Source: AP-15 sp963833745 (lineage in GTDB: Bacteria; Pseudomonadota; Alphaproteobacteria; ATCC43930; CGMCC-115725). Taken from it: a stretch of DNA of 64,000 nucleotides. The notes under the pieces were generated by a model. It had not been told where the DNA came from, did not search any database, and saw nothing but the letters and a program-made list of their open reading frames with translations. This document shows, piece after piece, positions 35,022 through 43,770 of this stretch. Numbering within the stretch: the stretch's first letter is position 1; each line of letters begins with the position of its first letter. The position numbers and the translations under genes are program-made. The stretch covers positions 1,302,001-1,366,000 of the forward strand of contig CAWHZD010000004.1 of NCBI GenBank assembly GCA_963833745.1, read 5' to 3'.

Positions 35022-35606
35022 ATCTCGTCAGTTTTTCTTGTGCCGCGCACTGGTGAAAAATACTTGGCGCGCGCTGCTACCCACCAAAAGCCGTAAAACA
35101 AGACTTAGCCGCGAGTTTGACATATTGTGTCTTATGCATCGTGCACCGGGACATCCGCGATGAGTTCACCATGAAAGGTGAAGTCACGAGTGTCGTCAGC
35201 AATTGAACCTGGGACACTCTCGGCCTTTGGCATGTCAAGCTGGTCGCCCGGCTCCTGTCTGGTCGCAGAGTTTAACACTTTCGGGAAAATTCTGTAATGC
35301 TCAATTCGTCAACAGGTTGCAGTTTCCAAAAGATCTGACCAAAACGGCTCGGGGAGTAACGGTTAATCGGGACGTCGGCAGACCATTTTGCATAGGTGAA
35401 AACCAAGGAAGGTGAGAGACTGGGTGCTGAGCGTCTCGCTACCGCCGCGGGCGAGCGGAGTGATCTGATGATAGAGATGACGTCCGGCCGCCAGCTCCCG
35501 ATTGCCGGTGGATTCGCGCGCGGTTCGCGCGCCGGTCACGACCACGATGATGCCCGCCGGCGGCGGCTGGAGCCGTTGGGATGCTGATCGCAAGGGATGA
35601 AACCGA
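35022..35606. other. long intergenic stretch with a small hairpin
   Basis: 585 bases without a convincing gene. TTCACC-ATGAAA-GGTGAA (35164-35181) can form a short stem-loop. A 63-codon plus-strand frame from 35396 has no domain. The region upstream of 35607 should contain the flavoprotein promoter. Confidence 0.4.
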
Positions 35607-36140
35607 GTGCTCGCTGGCGCCGAAAGCTTTGATGTAGCCTACCTGGTTCTCAGCGGCACGACGACGGCGGCGCGCTGTCCCGAGCTGTTGCGCGGGCTGG
35701 TCGGGCTCGGTTTGACAACCGTCATCGCGTTGCCGACCCCGAATGCGTCGCGCGTGATCGCGCTGCGCGACCTCGCCGATGTCCAGGGCGTGCAGGTCGT
35801 CGAATCGTATTTCGACCTTGCGATTCGCCCGCGCCCGCCGCGCGGGGTGGTGCTGTTCGCGCCGTGCAGCTTCAACTCGCTCAACAAGCTGGCGCACGGC
35901 ATCGCCGACAACCTCGCGCTGTCCGTGGTCGCCGAGGCGATCGGGCGGCTTACGCCGGTGATCGTCGGCCCATCCTTGAACGCGCCGCTGCTGAACCATC
36001 CCGAGGCGCAGGCGTCGCTGAAGAGATTGCACGGCTGGGGCGTGACAATCGTCCCGCCGGTCGACGAGGGTGAAGGACCGCGCCTCGCCCCGTCCGCAGC
36101 GCTGCTTGACGCCGTTCGCCCCTACATCCGTCGCGACTGA
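35607..36140 (+). CDS. flavoprotein (PF02441-type, CoaC-like fold)
   Basis: 177 residues. AYLVLSGTTTAARCPELLRG is the first Rossmann strand and loop, and PTPNASRVI is the Thr/Ser loop that binds flavin phosphate. VLFAPCSFNSLNKLAHGIAD, NLALSVVAE and TPVIVGPSLN match the flavoprotein family of CoaC, UbiX and dipicolinate-type proteins. It is a stand-alone member, not fused to CoaB, so a decarboxylase or prenyl-flavin role cannot be chosen. The start is a GTG at 35607 with a weak ribosome-binding site. Confidence 0.75.
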   Translation: MLAGAESFDVAYLVLSGTTTAARCPELLRGLVGLGLTTVIALPTPNASRVIALRDLADVQGVQVVESYFDLAIRPRPPRGVVLFAPCSFNSLNKLAHGIADNLALSVVAEAIGRLTPVIVGPSLNAPLLNHPEAQASLKRLHGWGVTIVPPVDEGEGPRLAPSAALLDAVRPYIRRD

Positions 36141-36435
36141 CGCCTTCGAGAGAAAGTCGGGCGGAAAAGCGCGGCGCATTCCACCCCGGACCGTTGCCAG
36201 CTACGGTGTCAGCATAGGGGTCGCTGGTTCAATCCGAGACGTGCCCACCATGTCCGCATCGGCCGCTAGGCAGGCTGGCCGGCAGATCCGCACAGCGCCG
36301 CCGAGATCGATCTTGCTTCGTCACAGACAAATCTTGCTCGCCGTTGACGGCCGCCGCTACTTCGACCAAATCTCTGCCGAGGCTCGACGGGCGCTGCCCG
36401 TGCGGGACCGTCATTTGCAGGCAAGGAGCTTCCGC

Positions 36436-36840
36436 ATGAGCGTAGCGGCAATGAATCACTTCACGGTCCTGAGCGACGACCTCGAGGCCACTCGCCGTTT
36501 CTATTGCGACCTGTTCGGTTTCGAGGTCGGCTGGCGGCCGCCCTTTCAGTTTCCGGGCTGGTGGCTGTACGCCAAGGGCGAGGACCGGGCGATCCTGCAT
36601 GTGATCCACCAGAACCCGCTGCCCAAAGAGCGTGCCGGCGTGCTCGACCATATGGCGTTCAGCGCCGAGGACCTGCCGGGCACTGTCGAGACCCTGAAGC
36701 GCGAAGGCATGCAATACGAGTTGCGGCGGCTGCCCGGTGGCGGCATTTGGCAGCTGTTTTTCCATGATCCGCATGGCGCCAAGGTCGAATTCGACTTCGA
36801 CAAGGACGAGCCCGCGCCGGCTGGCTACACGGCAGCCTGA
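36436..36840 (+). CDS. glyoxalase/VOC-superfamily protein
   Basis: 134 residues from the ATG at 36436 (AAGGAG upstream); an open extension to 36070 is not coding. MNHFTVLSDDLEATRRFYCD is the first unit, ILHVIHQNPL and LDHMAFSAEDLPGTV give His ligands, and GAKVEFDFDKDE gives the terminal Glu. The pattern matches extradiol-dioxygenase-like VOC proteins. Substrate unknown. Confidence 0.85.
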   Translation: MSVAAMNHFTVLSDDLEATRRFYCDLFGFEVGWRPPFQFPGWWLYAKGEDRAILHVIHQNPLPKERAGVLDHMAFSAEDLPGTVETLKREGMQYELRRLPGGGIWQLFFHDPHGAKVEFDFDKDEPAPAGYTAA

Positions 36841-36941
36841 GCGGGCCGGCATCGGGAGGGATCCCCCCGGCCCCTCCCGAGCCGCAGGGCGACGCGCGAA
36901 CCGCGCCGCGGCCGGTTGGCGACGATGCAGCGCCGGGACCG

Positions 36942-37280
36942 TCAGCCGCTCGCCGGCGGTTGTACTTTTTCGACCGGCGGTGGCGGCGTGCGATACCCGA
37001 GCTTGCGGATCGCGGGAAGAGCCCGCAGATTGCGGTACAGGGCGACAAACAGCGCCGCCACAAAGACGCCGACGAGGCTCTGCCCCAGCACCCCGGGTCC
37101 GACAAAAATGACGGCGACCCAGCTCAGCACCGGCAGACACATAGCCGCGATCGAGAGCGACACCCAGATCGAGTGAAGGCGTTGGGTAATTCGCCCGCCA
37201 TAATAAAGAGAATCGGCGGCGCCAATGCTGACCAAGGCGATGAGCAAGGCCGCCATTTCAGTGGCCAGAATTTCGGTCAT
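36942..37280 (-). CDS. hypothetical membrane protein
   Basis: 112 residues from the ATG at 37280, with GAGGT upstream. Three helices are visible (EMAALLIALVSIGAADSLYY, WVSLSIAAMCLPVLSWVAVI, SLVGVFVAALFVALYRNL). The C-terminus is Pro-rich and cytoplasmic. No family recognised. Confidence 0.65.
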   Translation of the reverse strand: MTEILATEMAALLIALVSIGAADSLYYGGRITQRLHSIWVSLSIAAMCLPVLSWVAVIFVGPGVLGQSLVGVFVAALFVALYRNLRALPAIRKLGYRTPPPPVEKVQPPASG

Positions 37281-37559
37281 AAAATACCTCGCCCGCGGCG
37301 ACACCCGGCGGAACCGGGCGGCGACTGGGTCACCCGAGTATATCCCGACAGCATTACAGAAATGCTTAAGGCGCGCGTCGTTGCCGCGAGCCGCAGCCGT
37401 CGGAATGCTTTACAATGCTTCGTGGCCTGTGAGAAAAAAAGAAGGAATCACAGTCCGATAGATGGTGGTACAGATCTTGCGTCGTGTGGCCTGCAGCTTG
37501 TTGTCGCGCTGACCGGCTTTGACCGGTCGAAGATCGGAGTGGCGGAGGGAAGGATTAGT

Positions 37560-37706
37560 ATGCTGCTGCAGACCCATCCGCTCGAAGGGAAGCTGCCGCT
37601 TTCGACCGCCATCCTGTCGAACGTCGCGCTGGTCTTGATGATGTGGAACTTTGCGCTTCGGCTGGCTCTTCTTCTCGGCCGTTGGGCCGCCGGCGCGGGG
37701 CTGTAA
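37560..37706 (+). CDS. short single-helix membrane protein
   Basis: 48 residues from the ATG at 37560, with GGAGGGAAGG upstream. The sequence is a soluble start (LLQTHPLEGKLPLS) followed by one helix (AILSNVALVLMMWNFALRLA). It converges with the lytic transglycosylase gene. The strong start signal is the main support. Confidence 0.5.
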   Translation: MLLQTHPLEGKLPLSTAILSNVALVLMMWNFALRLALLLGRWAAGAGL

Positions 37707-37716
37707 CGGGCCCCGC

Positions 37717-38373
37717 CTATCGCGAACGCGCGTGCTCCATGGCGAGGTGCAGCGCCTTGTCGAGTTGGTCGTGAAACCGCGGCGAACCGAGACCCGACAG
37801 CAATCTGCCATCCGTAGCGAGGCCACCCCAGGCGCCGAGGTCTTGGCAGCGCGAGGGCACCCACGCCGCTTTCCGGCGCGGTCCCGCCGAGCCGGCGTCA
37901 TCGCACAGGCCGCTGTCGTGCAGGATGCGGCCCAAATAGGCGGCGACCTCAAACTCCCGACCGTCGGCGGGGCGTCCTGCCTTGACCCAGGATTCGAGAT
38001 TGCCGATGCCCCAATTGTAGGCGGCGACCGCATCGGGCCAATCGCCGTACCGGCGATAAAGCTGCGCCAGATAGGCGCGTCCGATCTCGCGGTTCTGGTC
38101 CAGGTCGAAGCGGTCGCCGCCGCCGACATCGGCGGCCGCCGCCGCGCTGACCTGCATCGGCCCTTGCGGACCCACCGGGTCGGCGCGCCACATCGCCTGA
38201 TCGGCGCCGTGGCTCGATTCGGCACCATCCACCGCATAGGCGACGCGATCGAGGGGATTGGCGACCGCCGCCGCCGGCGCGGCTCGCGAGGACTTTCGCG
38301 CGCCCGCAAAACTTGGCGGAACAATGACCAAGCTCAGCAACAACGCGATTGCCGCCGACCGGAAGCAGCCCAT
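37717..38373 (-). CDS. lytic transglycosylase (SLT domain)
   Basis: 218-residue periplasmic murein hydrolase. A signal peptide (SAAIALLLSLVIVPPSFAGA) is followed by the SLT fold: the catalytic Glu in AVDGAESSHGADQ, GPQGPMQVSAAAA, AYLAQLYRRYGDWPDAVAAY and the NWG motif. The C-terminal part (HDSGLCDDAG, PSRCQDLGAWGG) has a Cys pair. Such enzymes cleave peptidoglycan during remodelling or assembly of envelope machines; no secretion operon is nearby. Confidence 0.9.
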   Translation of the reverse strand: MGCFRSAAIALLLSLVIVPPSFAGARKSSRAAPAAAVANPLDRVAYAVDGAESSHGADQAMWRADPVGPQGPMQVSAAAAADVGGGDRFDLDQNREIGRAYLAQLYRRYGDWPDAVAAYNWGIGNLESWVKAGRPADGREFEVAAYLGRILHDSGLCDDAGSAGPRRKAAWVPSRCQDLGAWGGLATDGRLLSGLGSPRFHDQLDKALHLAMEHARSR

Positions 38374-38714
38374 ACTCGACGATCCGCTGTGATTGGAGAA
38401 GTCCGAATTGAGGGTTGGCGTCGCCAGCTTACCCCGCCGGCGGGCGACGTCAACGCAAGAAACGGTCCTCGTGCCAAAATAAAAAGTTAATGATACTTAA
38501 ATCAATATTTAGTAGATGTCGTGGTATAGTTCCCGGCCGATATAGATCGGTCGCCGTTGGAGAACCTGTCAGCTGAGTCTCGTCACCGGTGACGGGTTCG
38601 TTCTCGCCGCCCGGCAAATGTTATTTGCAATCGTCCCGCTCACCACTCCAAAATCGGCGCCCCGCGCGCAGCGTGTCGGGTTGGCCGCAGCCGTCGCCCT
38701 GCGAGGAGAAATCG
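38374..38714. other. divergent intergenic region with an AT-rich segment
   Basis: 341 bases between two divergent exported-protein genes. The stretch around 38475-38535 (AAAGTTAATGATACTTAAAT and following) is the most AT-rich of this part and is a likely promoter zone. A short frame upstream of 38715 is open but lacks a start signal. Confidence 0.5.
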
Positions 38715-39260
38715 ATGCGTTCCAATAATCCCTGCTGTTGCCACGCTGTGTCGTCCGACCGAGGAGTCGGCCGCCGCCAGTTGCTGCGCTCGTTCGGAAT
38801 GGCGGCGATGGCTGCATCACTGCCGTTTTCCGCGCGCGCCGCCGAAGGCGACTACGAAGCGATGCTGGTGTCGTGCATCGACCCGCGCATGGTCAGCCTA
38901 GTCTACAAATACATGGACGGGCGCGGGCTTGGCGGCAAATACAGTCAATTCTGCATTGCCGGCGCGGCGATCGCCGTCGTCGCCCCCAAATTCGAGGCCT
39001 GGCGGCCGGCGTTTTGGGACAATCTCGGAGCCTCGTTCCAGCTGCACCGCATCAACACGGTGATCGCGATCGACCATCGCGACTGCGGCGCCGCCAGGAT
39101 CGCGTACGGCGATGACAGCATCGCCAGCCCGCAGATCGAGACCAAGACCCACCGCGAGGTATTGGCCGAGTTCCGTAGCGCGGTCGCGCACCACCAACCC
39201 CAACTTACCGTCGAGACCGGTCTGATGGCCCTCGACGGCTCGATCGAGATGTTCAGCTGA
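38715..39260 (+). CDS. Tat-exported beta-carbonic-anhydrase-like protein
   Basis: 181 residues from the ATG at 38715 with GAGGAGA upstream. The N-terminus has a twin-arginine signal (GRRQLLRSFGMAAMAAS, then PFSARA). The mature part carries SCIDPRMV and AIDHRDCGAARIAYGDD, matching the C-x-D-x-R and H-x-x-C zinc motifs of beta-carbonic anhydrases. It is shorter than standard enzymes (about 150 mature residues). The Cys-rich start (NPCCCH) before the signal is odd. Export of a folded metalloprotein fits the Tat route. Confidence 0.8.
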   Translation: MRSNNPCCCHAVSSDRGVGRRQLLRSFGMAAMAASLPFSARAAEGDYEAMLVSCIDPRMVSLVYKYMDGRGLGGKYSQFCIAGAAIAVVAPKFEAWRPAFWDNLGASFQLHRINTVIAIDHRDCGAARIAYGDDSIASPQIETKTHREVLAEFRSAVAHHQPQLTVETGLMALDGSIEMFS

Positions 39261-39329
39261 GCACCGGAAGGCCACACAGCGGCACCGCGATCGCGGCGGT
39301 GCGTCATCCTCGAGGAATGGCAGTTTCCC

Positions 39330-40934
39330 TTATGCTTTGATCATTTCCATAATGTTGAGGCCGGACGACATGGCTTTGTGGCCCGCTGTGCTCGTACCGG
39401 TCTCGAATATCGCTTCCCAAAAACTGTAAGTCTGCTTGCTTCCGAAGATGGTCGATGAGGCAGGTCGATCTATCCAGATTGGCCGACGCGCGAGATTATC
39501 AATGAAGCTGCCGATGTTGGTCCACAATTGTTCGGGAAGAGGGTATTGAAAGAGCTTATCTCGATTTACTACTTTTCCTAATGTTAAATGATGATTCTCG
39601 ATAATTTGACCGATGTAGCCGATCCAGCAGTATAAGATTTCCTCCTTGGCCATCCGAAAGGCACGCAAATGGGGTTCGGCAACGTCTTCACCAGCCTGGA
39701 TTTTATTTTCGAGGCGACGCGTCCCGAGTTCATCATCATACTTGCCGATATAAATTTTCTCGGCGATAAGGCTCATCAGTCGCACGATCTGTGATTTTTC
39801 GAGTTCACGTGGCTTTTCGCCAACGTCGGCACGGAAATTCCAGGGCGTTTCGAGCATCCTTCCATAGATAAATCGGCTGTAGAACGTCCTTTCGATGGCG
39901 CTATACGAAAATGGTTTTTCCGCACTCTTTCCTGCGTACTCAACAAAATCTCGTAACCTATTATCGGTCGAGTGGGTAATCGTGTTGCGCACGCCGTCGA
40001 GTACATACCGCGTCATCGCGCGCTGTTCACCCCTGAAATGTTCTACCAACTCCTTCTCCGAAAAGTCTTCGAAGTCAGCGGGAAGACTCTTTTCCGAGCG
40101 ATATCGATCCATCCGGTCGAGCAGGATAGAGGACCCGAGCCGCCGCTGTACGGATTTGTCGAAAGCAACCTGCCGCAGAGTCGTGCCGGCGTTCGTGTTA
40201 GCCGTCAGCAGAACCTGCTCCTGCGGATCGACAAAGATTCGGACTGGAAGCTCTCTCACACCGAGGAGAACCTGCGCCGCAGCCTTGTGTTGCCCGTCGA
40301 AGACGTGGACCCGCACTTCCGGGGCCTGCGATGTTTCGATCCAAGCGAGGGCTACATGTAATTGGGGTCGACCCTTGTGAAATTCTTCAACGAGACCACG
40401 CAAGTTGGCGCCGATCGGTCGCGGGTTTATACGTTCGTCGTGGTGAAGCGCCTCGATCGGCAGCATCGCGAAGAAATGGCGCATCCCCGACAGTTTATCT
40501 TCATACAGAGGAACCGTAACTTTTTCTTCTCCACCTTTTGTTGAAGCGACGTAGGTCACCGATGTCGCATCTATCTTTACCCGAAGATTGCTCTGTGCGC
40601 CTCCAAAGGCGTTCAAAATGTCGTCGAGGTTCGCGCCGCGGTCGTCGAAATCAGCTGATTCCTTGATTTTGTCGAAGCGCGCGAGCGCGCGGGCAATGCG
40701 GAGATCGGCGGCTTGCTTGGAGCGATTGTAGCTCGCGAGGGTTAGAGCAAAATTCGAGGGATCGTCTTTTCCGTTGTCCCGCGTCGGGATGATGTGATCG
40801 ATATCCAGTTCATCGAGATCAAGATCGATGGGTTTCTCTGAAATGAAGCATCTTCCATTCTGTTGCGACCATAACCGCGCTTGGAGTGCTTGACGCTCTT
40901 GTTGTGATAGTCGGCCCAGGTACAGCGAGCTCAT
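39330..40934 (-). CDS. HNH nuclease fused to a DGQHR-type domain, candidate defence or DNA-targeting protein
   Basis: 534 residues from the ATG at 40934 (GGGGA upstream); the open extension to 41087 is not needed. Residues 25-75 form an HNH-type site: NGRCFISEKPIDLDLDELD, then DIDHIIPTRDNGKDDPSNF (catalytic DH at 46-47, Asn 61) and YNRSKQ. Residues about 155-260 contain VFDGQHKAAAQVLLGV (213-228) and LLTANTNAGTTLRQVAFD, the pattern of DGQHR/DndB and ParB-like proteins. The rest is helical with no known domain. The order, HNH first, is the reverse of GmrSD-type enzymes. Base composition is lower in GC than both neighbours, suggesting transfer. Its specific function is unknown. Confidence 0.8.
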   Translation of the reverse strand: MSSLYLGRLSQQERQALQARLWSQQNGRCFISEKPIDLDLDELDIDHIIPTRDNGKDDPSNFALTLASYNRSKQAADLRIARALARFDKIKESADFDDRGANLDDILNAFGGAQSNLRVKIDATSVTYVASTKGGEEKVTVPLYEDKLSGMRHFFAMLPIEALHHDERINPRPIGANLRGLVEEFHKGRPQLHVALAWIETSQAPEVRVHVFDGQHKAAAQVLLGVRELPVRIFVDPQEQVLLTANTNAGTTLRQVAFDKSVQRRLGSSILLDRMDRYRSEKSLPADFEDFSEKELVEHFRGEQRAMTRYVLDGVRNTITHSTDNRLRDFVEYAGKSAEKPFSYSAIERTFYSRFIYGRMLETPWNFRADVGEKPRELEKSQIVRLMSLIAEKIYIGKYDDELGTRRLENKIQAGEDVAEPHLRAFRMAKEEILYCWIGYIGQIIENHHLTLGKVVNRDKLFQYPLPEQLWTNIGSFIDNLARRPIWIDRPASSTIFGSKQTYSFWEAIFETGTSTAGHKAMSSGLNIMEMIKA

Positions 40935-41073
40935 GTGTTGTCCCCATGATTCCTTTACGAGGCTTATCACCCTAGAGATCGAGCGTGCCCCAGGCGACAC
41001 CCACAGGACCCATTGACCTTCCAGGAGACTACGCCCTTCAGCGTGCATATCAACCGCGCGAATGTTGTCTCCT

Positions 41074-42684
41074 TTATATCCGGACACCCCCGAGAAGCGG
41101 CTCGACTAACTCGAGTTCGGCGGTTTTGAGCGATGGCAGGTTCGGGGGTGCGCGGCGGGCTTGGGTGGCTTGCTCGAAGGCGTAGGCGAGGCGGAGGAGG
41201 AGGGCCTCGCTCCAGGCGCGGCCGGTAAAGGTGGCGCCGAACGGGTATTCCGGGGTCTCTTCGCCGCCGACAAAACCGGCCGGCACCTCGACGCTCGGAT
41301 AGCCGGCTTTGGCGGCGATCGAAGCACCAGCGGCGCCGGGAAACAGCACCGCGTCGAGCCGGTGCCGGTCCATATAGGCGTCGAGGCCGAGGGTGCGCGC
41401 TGCGCGCAGATCCATCTGCCGCGCTGAAACATATTCCGGCTCGCCGAGGTCGCCGCGCGTCGCTGCCGCGGCGAGAAACAGATCCTGGCCAAAGCGCAGG
41501 GTGCGGTCGGCATGGGCTTGGTTGAAGGCGACGATGTCGGCAAGATCGCGCATCCCGGTCTCGCTCGCCCAGTCGCGCAGGTAAAGATCGAGATCGTGCT
41601 TCAGCTCGTAGATGAAGACGAGCGGCCGGCGCACCGGCTGAAGCCAGGTGCGGCTTTCGCGGTTGTGGTTCAAGATCGCGATCTCGGTGCCGGGGCCGCC
41701 GATCCAGCCCGCGGTCGGCATGTTGGCATGCACGATCGTGGCGCCGAGATCAGCGATGGCGGCGATCGCCTGCGCCATGACCGCCGCGGCGCGCGGCGGC
41801 AATGGCCGGTAATAGACGTCGTTGGCGGGGTCGGCGGGGTCGCTCGGCACGCCGATGCGGGCGCCCCTGAGCCCGTCCTGTTCGAGGCCCCTCGTATAGT
41901 CGACAGGGCGTTGCAGGCCCGTGGTCGCCGGGTCGAGCGGATCGGCGACGGCCAGCACATTCAGCAGGAGCGCCGCGTCGGGCACGGTCCGGGTCAGCGG
42001 GCCGGCCGTGTCCTGGCTGTGCGCGATCGGGATGACGCCGGCGCGGCTGACGAGGCCGACCGTCGGCTTGAGCGTGACCAGGCCGCATTGGCAGGCCGGC
42101 GACAACAGCGAGCCCGAAGTTTCGGTGCCGATCGCCGCCGCCGCGAAACCCGCCGCGACCGCCGCCGCCGAGCCCGAGCTCGACCCGCCGGGCGGGACCA
42201 CCGGCACATCGTGCTCGTCGAGTTGCGGCGCGTAGGGGTTCCGCACCTGGCCGCCCAACGAGCTGTAGCCCGCCGGCATGTCGACCGCCAGGATGTTGGC
42301 GAACTCGGTCAGATTGGCCTTGCCGAGGATGACTGCACCCGCCTCGCGCAGCAGCCGGACGACCGTCGCGTCGCGCCGCACCCGCGCTGTCGCCAAAGCG
42401 AGCGAGCCGGCGGTCGTGTGCTGCCGGTCGGCGGTCGCGATGTTGTCCTTGACCAGGATCGCGATGCCTTCGAGCGGCCGCCGCGCCGCCGGGGCCGCCG
42501 CCGCTGCAATTGCAGTCGCTTCGGGGTTGATTTCGCGCACGGCGTTCAGACAGGGGCCGGCCTGGTCATACGCCGCGATCCGCGCGAGATAGGCGCCCAC
42601 CAGCCCCGGCGCTGTCGTGCTGCCGGCCGCCAGCGCCTGCTGCAACTCGCCGATCGTGGCGTTTTCGACGTTGAGATGTGCCAT
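41074..42684 (-). CDS. amidase-signature family hydrolase
   Basis: 536 residues. The Ser-cisSer-Lys triad is visible: Lys in IAILVKDNIATADRQHTTAG, the cis-Ser and Ser nucleophile in PPGGSSSGSAAAVAAG and IGTETSGSLLSPA. The C-terminal fold (AVLFPGAAGASIAAKAGYPS) is typical. It may act on an amide or nitrile-derived substrate; the substrate is unknown. The start ATG at 42684 is divergent from the RNase Z-like gene, sharing a 69-base promoter space. The HNH gene follows downstream on the same strand, 139 bases away. Confidence 0.9.
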   Translation of the reverse strand: MAHLNVENATIGELQQALAAGSTTAPGLVGAYLARIAAYDQAGPCLNAVREINPEATAIAAAAAPAARRPLEGIAILVKDNIATADRQHTTAGSLALATARVRRDATVVRLLREAGAVILGKANLTEFANILAVDMPAGYSSLGGQVRNPYAPQLDEHDVPVVPPGGSSSGSAAAVAAGFAAAAIGTETSGSLLSPACQCGLVTLKPTVGLVSRAGVIPIAHSQDTAGPLTRTVPDAALLLNVLAVADPLDPATTGLQRPVDYTRGLEQDGLRGARIGVPSDPADPANDVYYRPLPPRAAAVMAQAIAAIADLGATIVHANMPTAGWIGGPGTEIAILNHNRESRTWLQPVRRPLVFIYELKHDLDLYLRDWASETGMRDLADIVAFNQAHADRTLRFGQDLFLAAAATRGDLGEPEYVSARQMDLRAARTLGLDAYMDRHRLDAVLFPGAAGASIAAKAGYPSVEVPAGFVGGEETPEYPFGATFTGRAWSEALLLRLAYAFEQATQARRAPPNLPSLKTAELELVEPLLGGVRI

Positions 42685-42753
42685 TATCGGGCTCGAAGAT
42701 TAGCGAAAACAAATCTCGGGCGCAGATTACCATCATCGCTATTTGGGCCGGGC

Positions 42754-43728
42754 ATGTTCGATCTCGTCTTTCTCGGAACCTCGGCGGCGGTGCCTTCGGC
42801 CGAGCGCGGTTCACCCTCGCTTTACGTCAGCCATGGTCCGGACCGGTTTCTGGTCGATTGCGGCGAGGGCACCCAGCGCCAGCTGATGCGCGCCCGGCTC
42901 GGCTTCCGCGGCCTGCGCCACGTGTTGCTGACCCACGCGCATCTCGACCACATCGCCGGGCTGGCGGGGTTGGTTGCGACGCGCGCCCTGTTCGGGATCG
43001 AAGAACCGGTCGAGATTATCGGCAGCGGCGAAACGGTCACCCATGTCGGGCACTACCTGGCGCTGACGGTGGGACGAGAACGCGCGGCGGGCTACCGGCT
43101 ATGCGCGGTCGAGCCGGGCCCGGTGCGATCATGGCCGGGGTGGCGGCTCGAGGCGTTTGCAGTCCCGCATCGCGGGACCCAAAGCCTTGGCTACCGGTTC
43201 ACGGAGGACGCGCGTGCTCCGCTGCTTGCCGGGCGCCTTGCAGAACTCGGCGTACCGGTCGGGCCCAGCCGTCGTGAGCTCGCCGAGGGGAGGTCGATAG
43301 CACTTGCCGACGGCCGGGTGGTTACACCGGAGATGGTGCGCGGGCCGCCTGTCGCCGGCGCCAAACTCGTCGTCATCGGCGATGTCGAGGATGTCGCTTC
43401 GCTGACGCCGCAGGTGGAGGGCGCCGATGTGCTGGTGGTCGAGGCGACCTATCTCAACCGCGATGCGGCGCTGGCGCGCTCGCACGGGCATCTGACCGCC
43501 GCGGCCGCAGCCCGGCTGGCGCGCGACGCGGAGGCGGGCGAATTATTGCTCACGCACATCTCCGGCCGCTATCCACCCGAGGAGATCCTCGCTGAGGCTG
43601 CCGCATTGTTCGCGAACGTGCGGGTCGTCAGCGATTTCGACCGGAATTCGGTCAGCACCAGTCACGATAATGCGAAAATCGGTGATCGCGAGTTGTCACC
43701 GCGGAACTCGACCGCGACCGCGATTTGA
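42754..43728 (+). CDS. metallo-beta-lactamase-fold hydrolase, RNase Z-like
   Basis: 324 residues from the ATG at 42754; the long open frame upstream is only a shadow of the amidase. The zinc motif HAHLDH is at residues 61-66, with the preceding FLVDCGEGTQRQLMRARLGF typical of RNase Z. VEATYLNRDAALARSHGHLT and LLTHISGRYPPEEILAEA supply later ligands. RNase Z trims tRNA 3' ends, but similar enzymes have other roles. The C-terminal 25 residues after the fold are extra. Confidence 0.85.
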   Translation: MFDLVFLGTSAAVPSAERGSPSLYVSHGPDRFLVDCGEGTQRQLMRARLGFRGLRHVLLTHAHLDHIAGLAGLVATRALFGIEEPVEIIGSGETVTHVGHYLALTVGRERAAGYRLCAVEPGPVRSWPGWRLEAFAVPHRGTQSLGYRFTEDARAPLLAGRLAELGVPVGPSRRELAEGRSIALADGRVVTPEMVRGPPVAGAKLVVIGDVEDVASLTPQVEGADVLVVEATYLNRDAALARSHGHLTAAAAARLARDAEAGELLLTHISGRYPPEEILAEAAALFANVRVVSDFDRNSVSTSHDNAKIGDRELSPRNSTATAI

Positions 43729-43770
43729 ACGACAATCAGCCGATTGTTGACAGCGGAGGGCACCCTCGCG

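Noticed and set aside
41512..43728. 738-codon plus-strand frame
   Set aside because: The first 400 codons are antisense to the amidase; only the part from the ATG at 42754 has metallo-hydrolase motifs.
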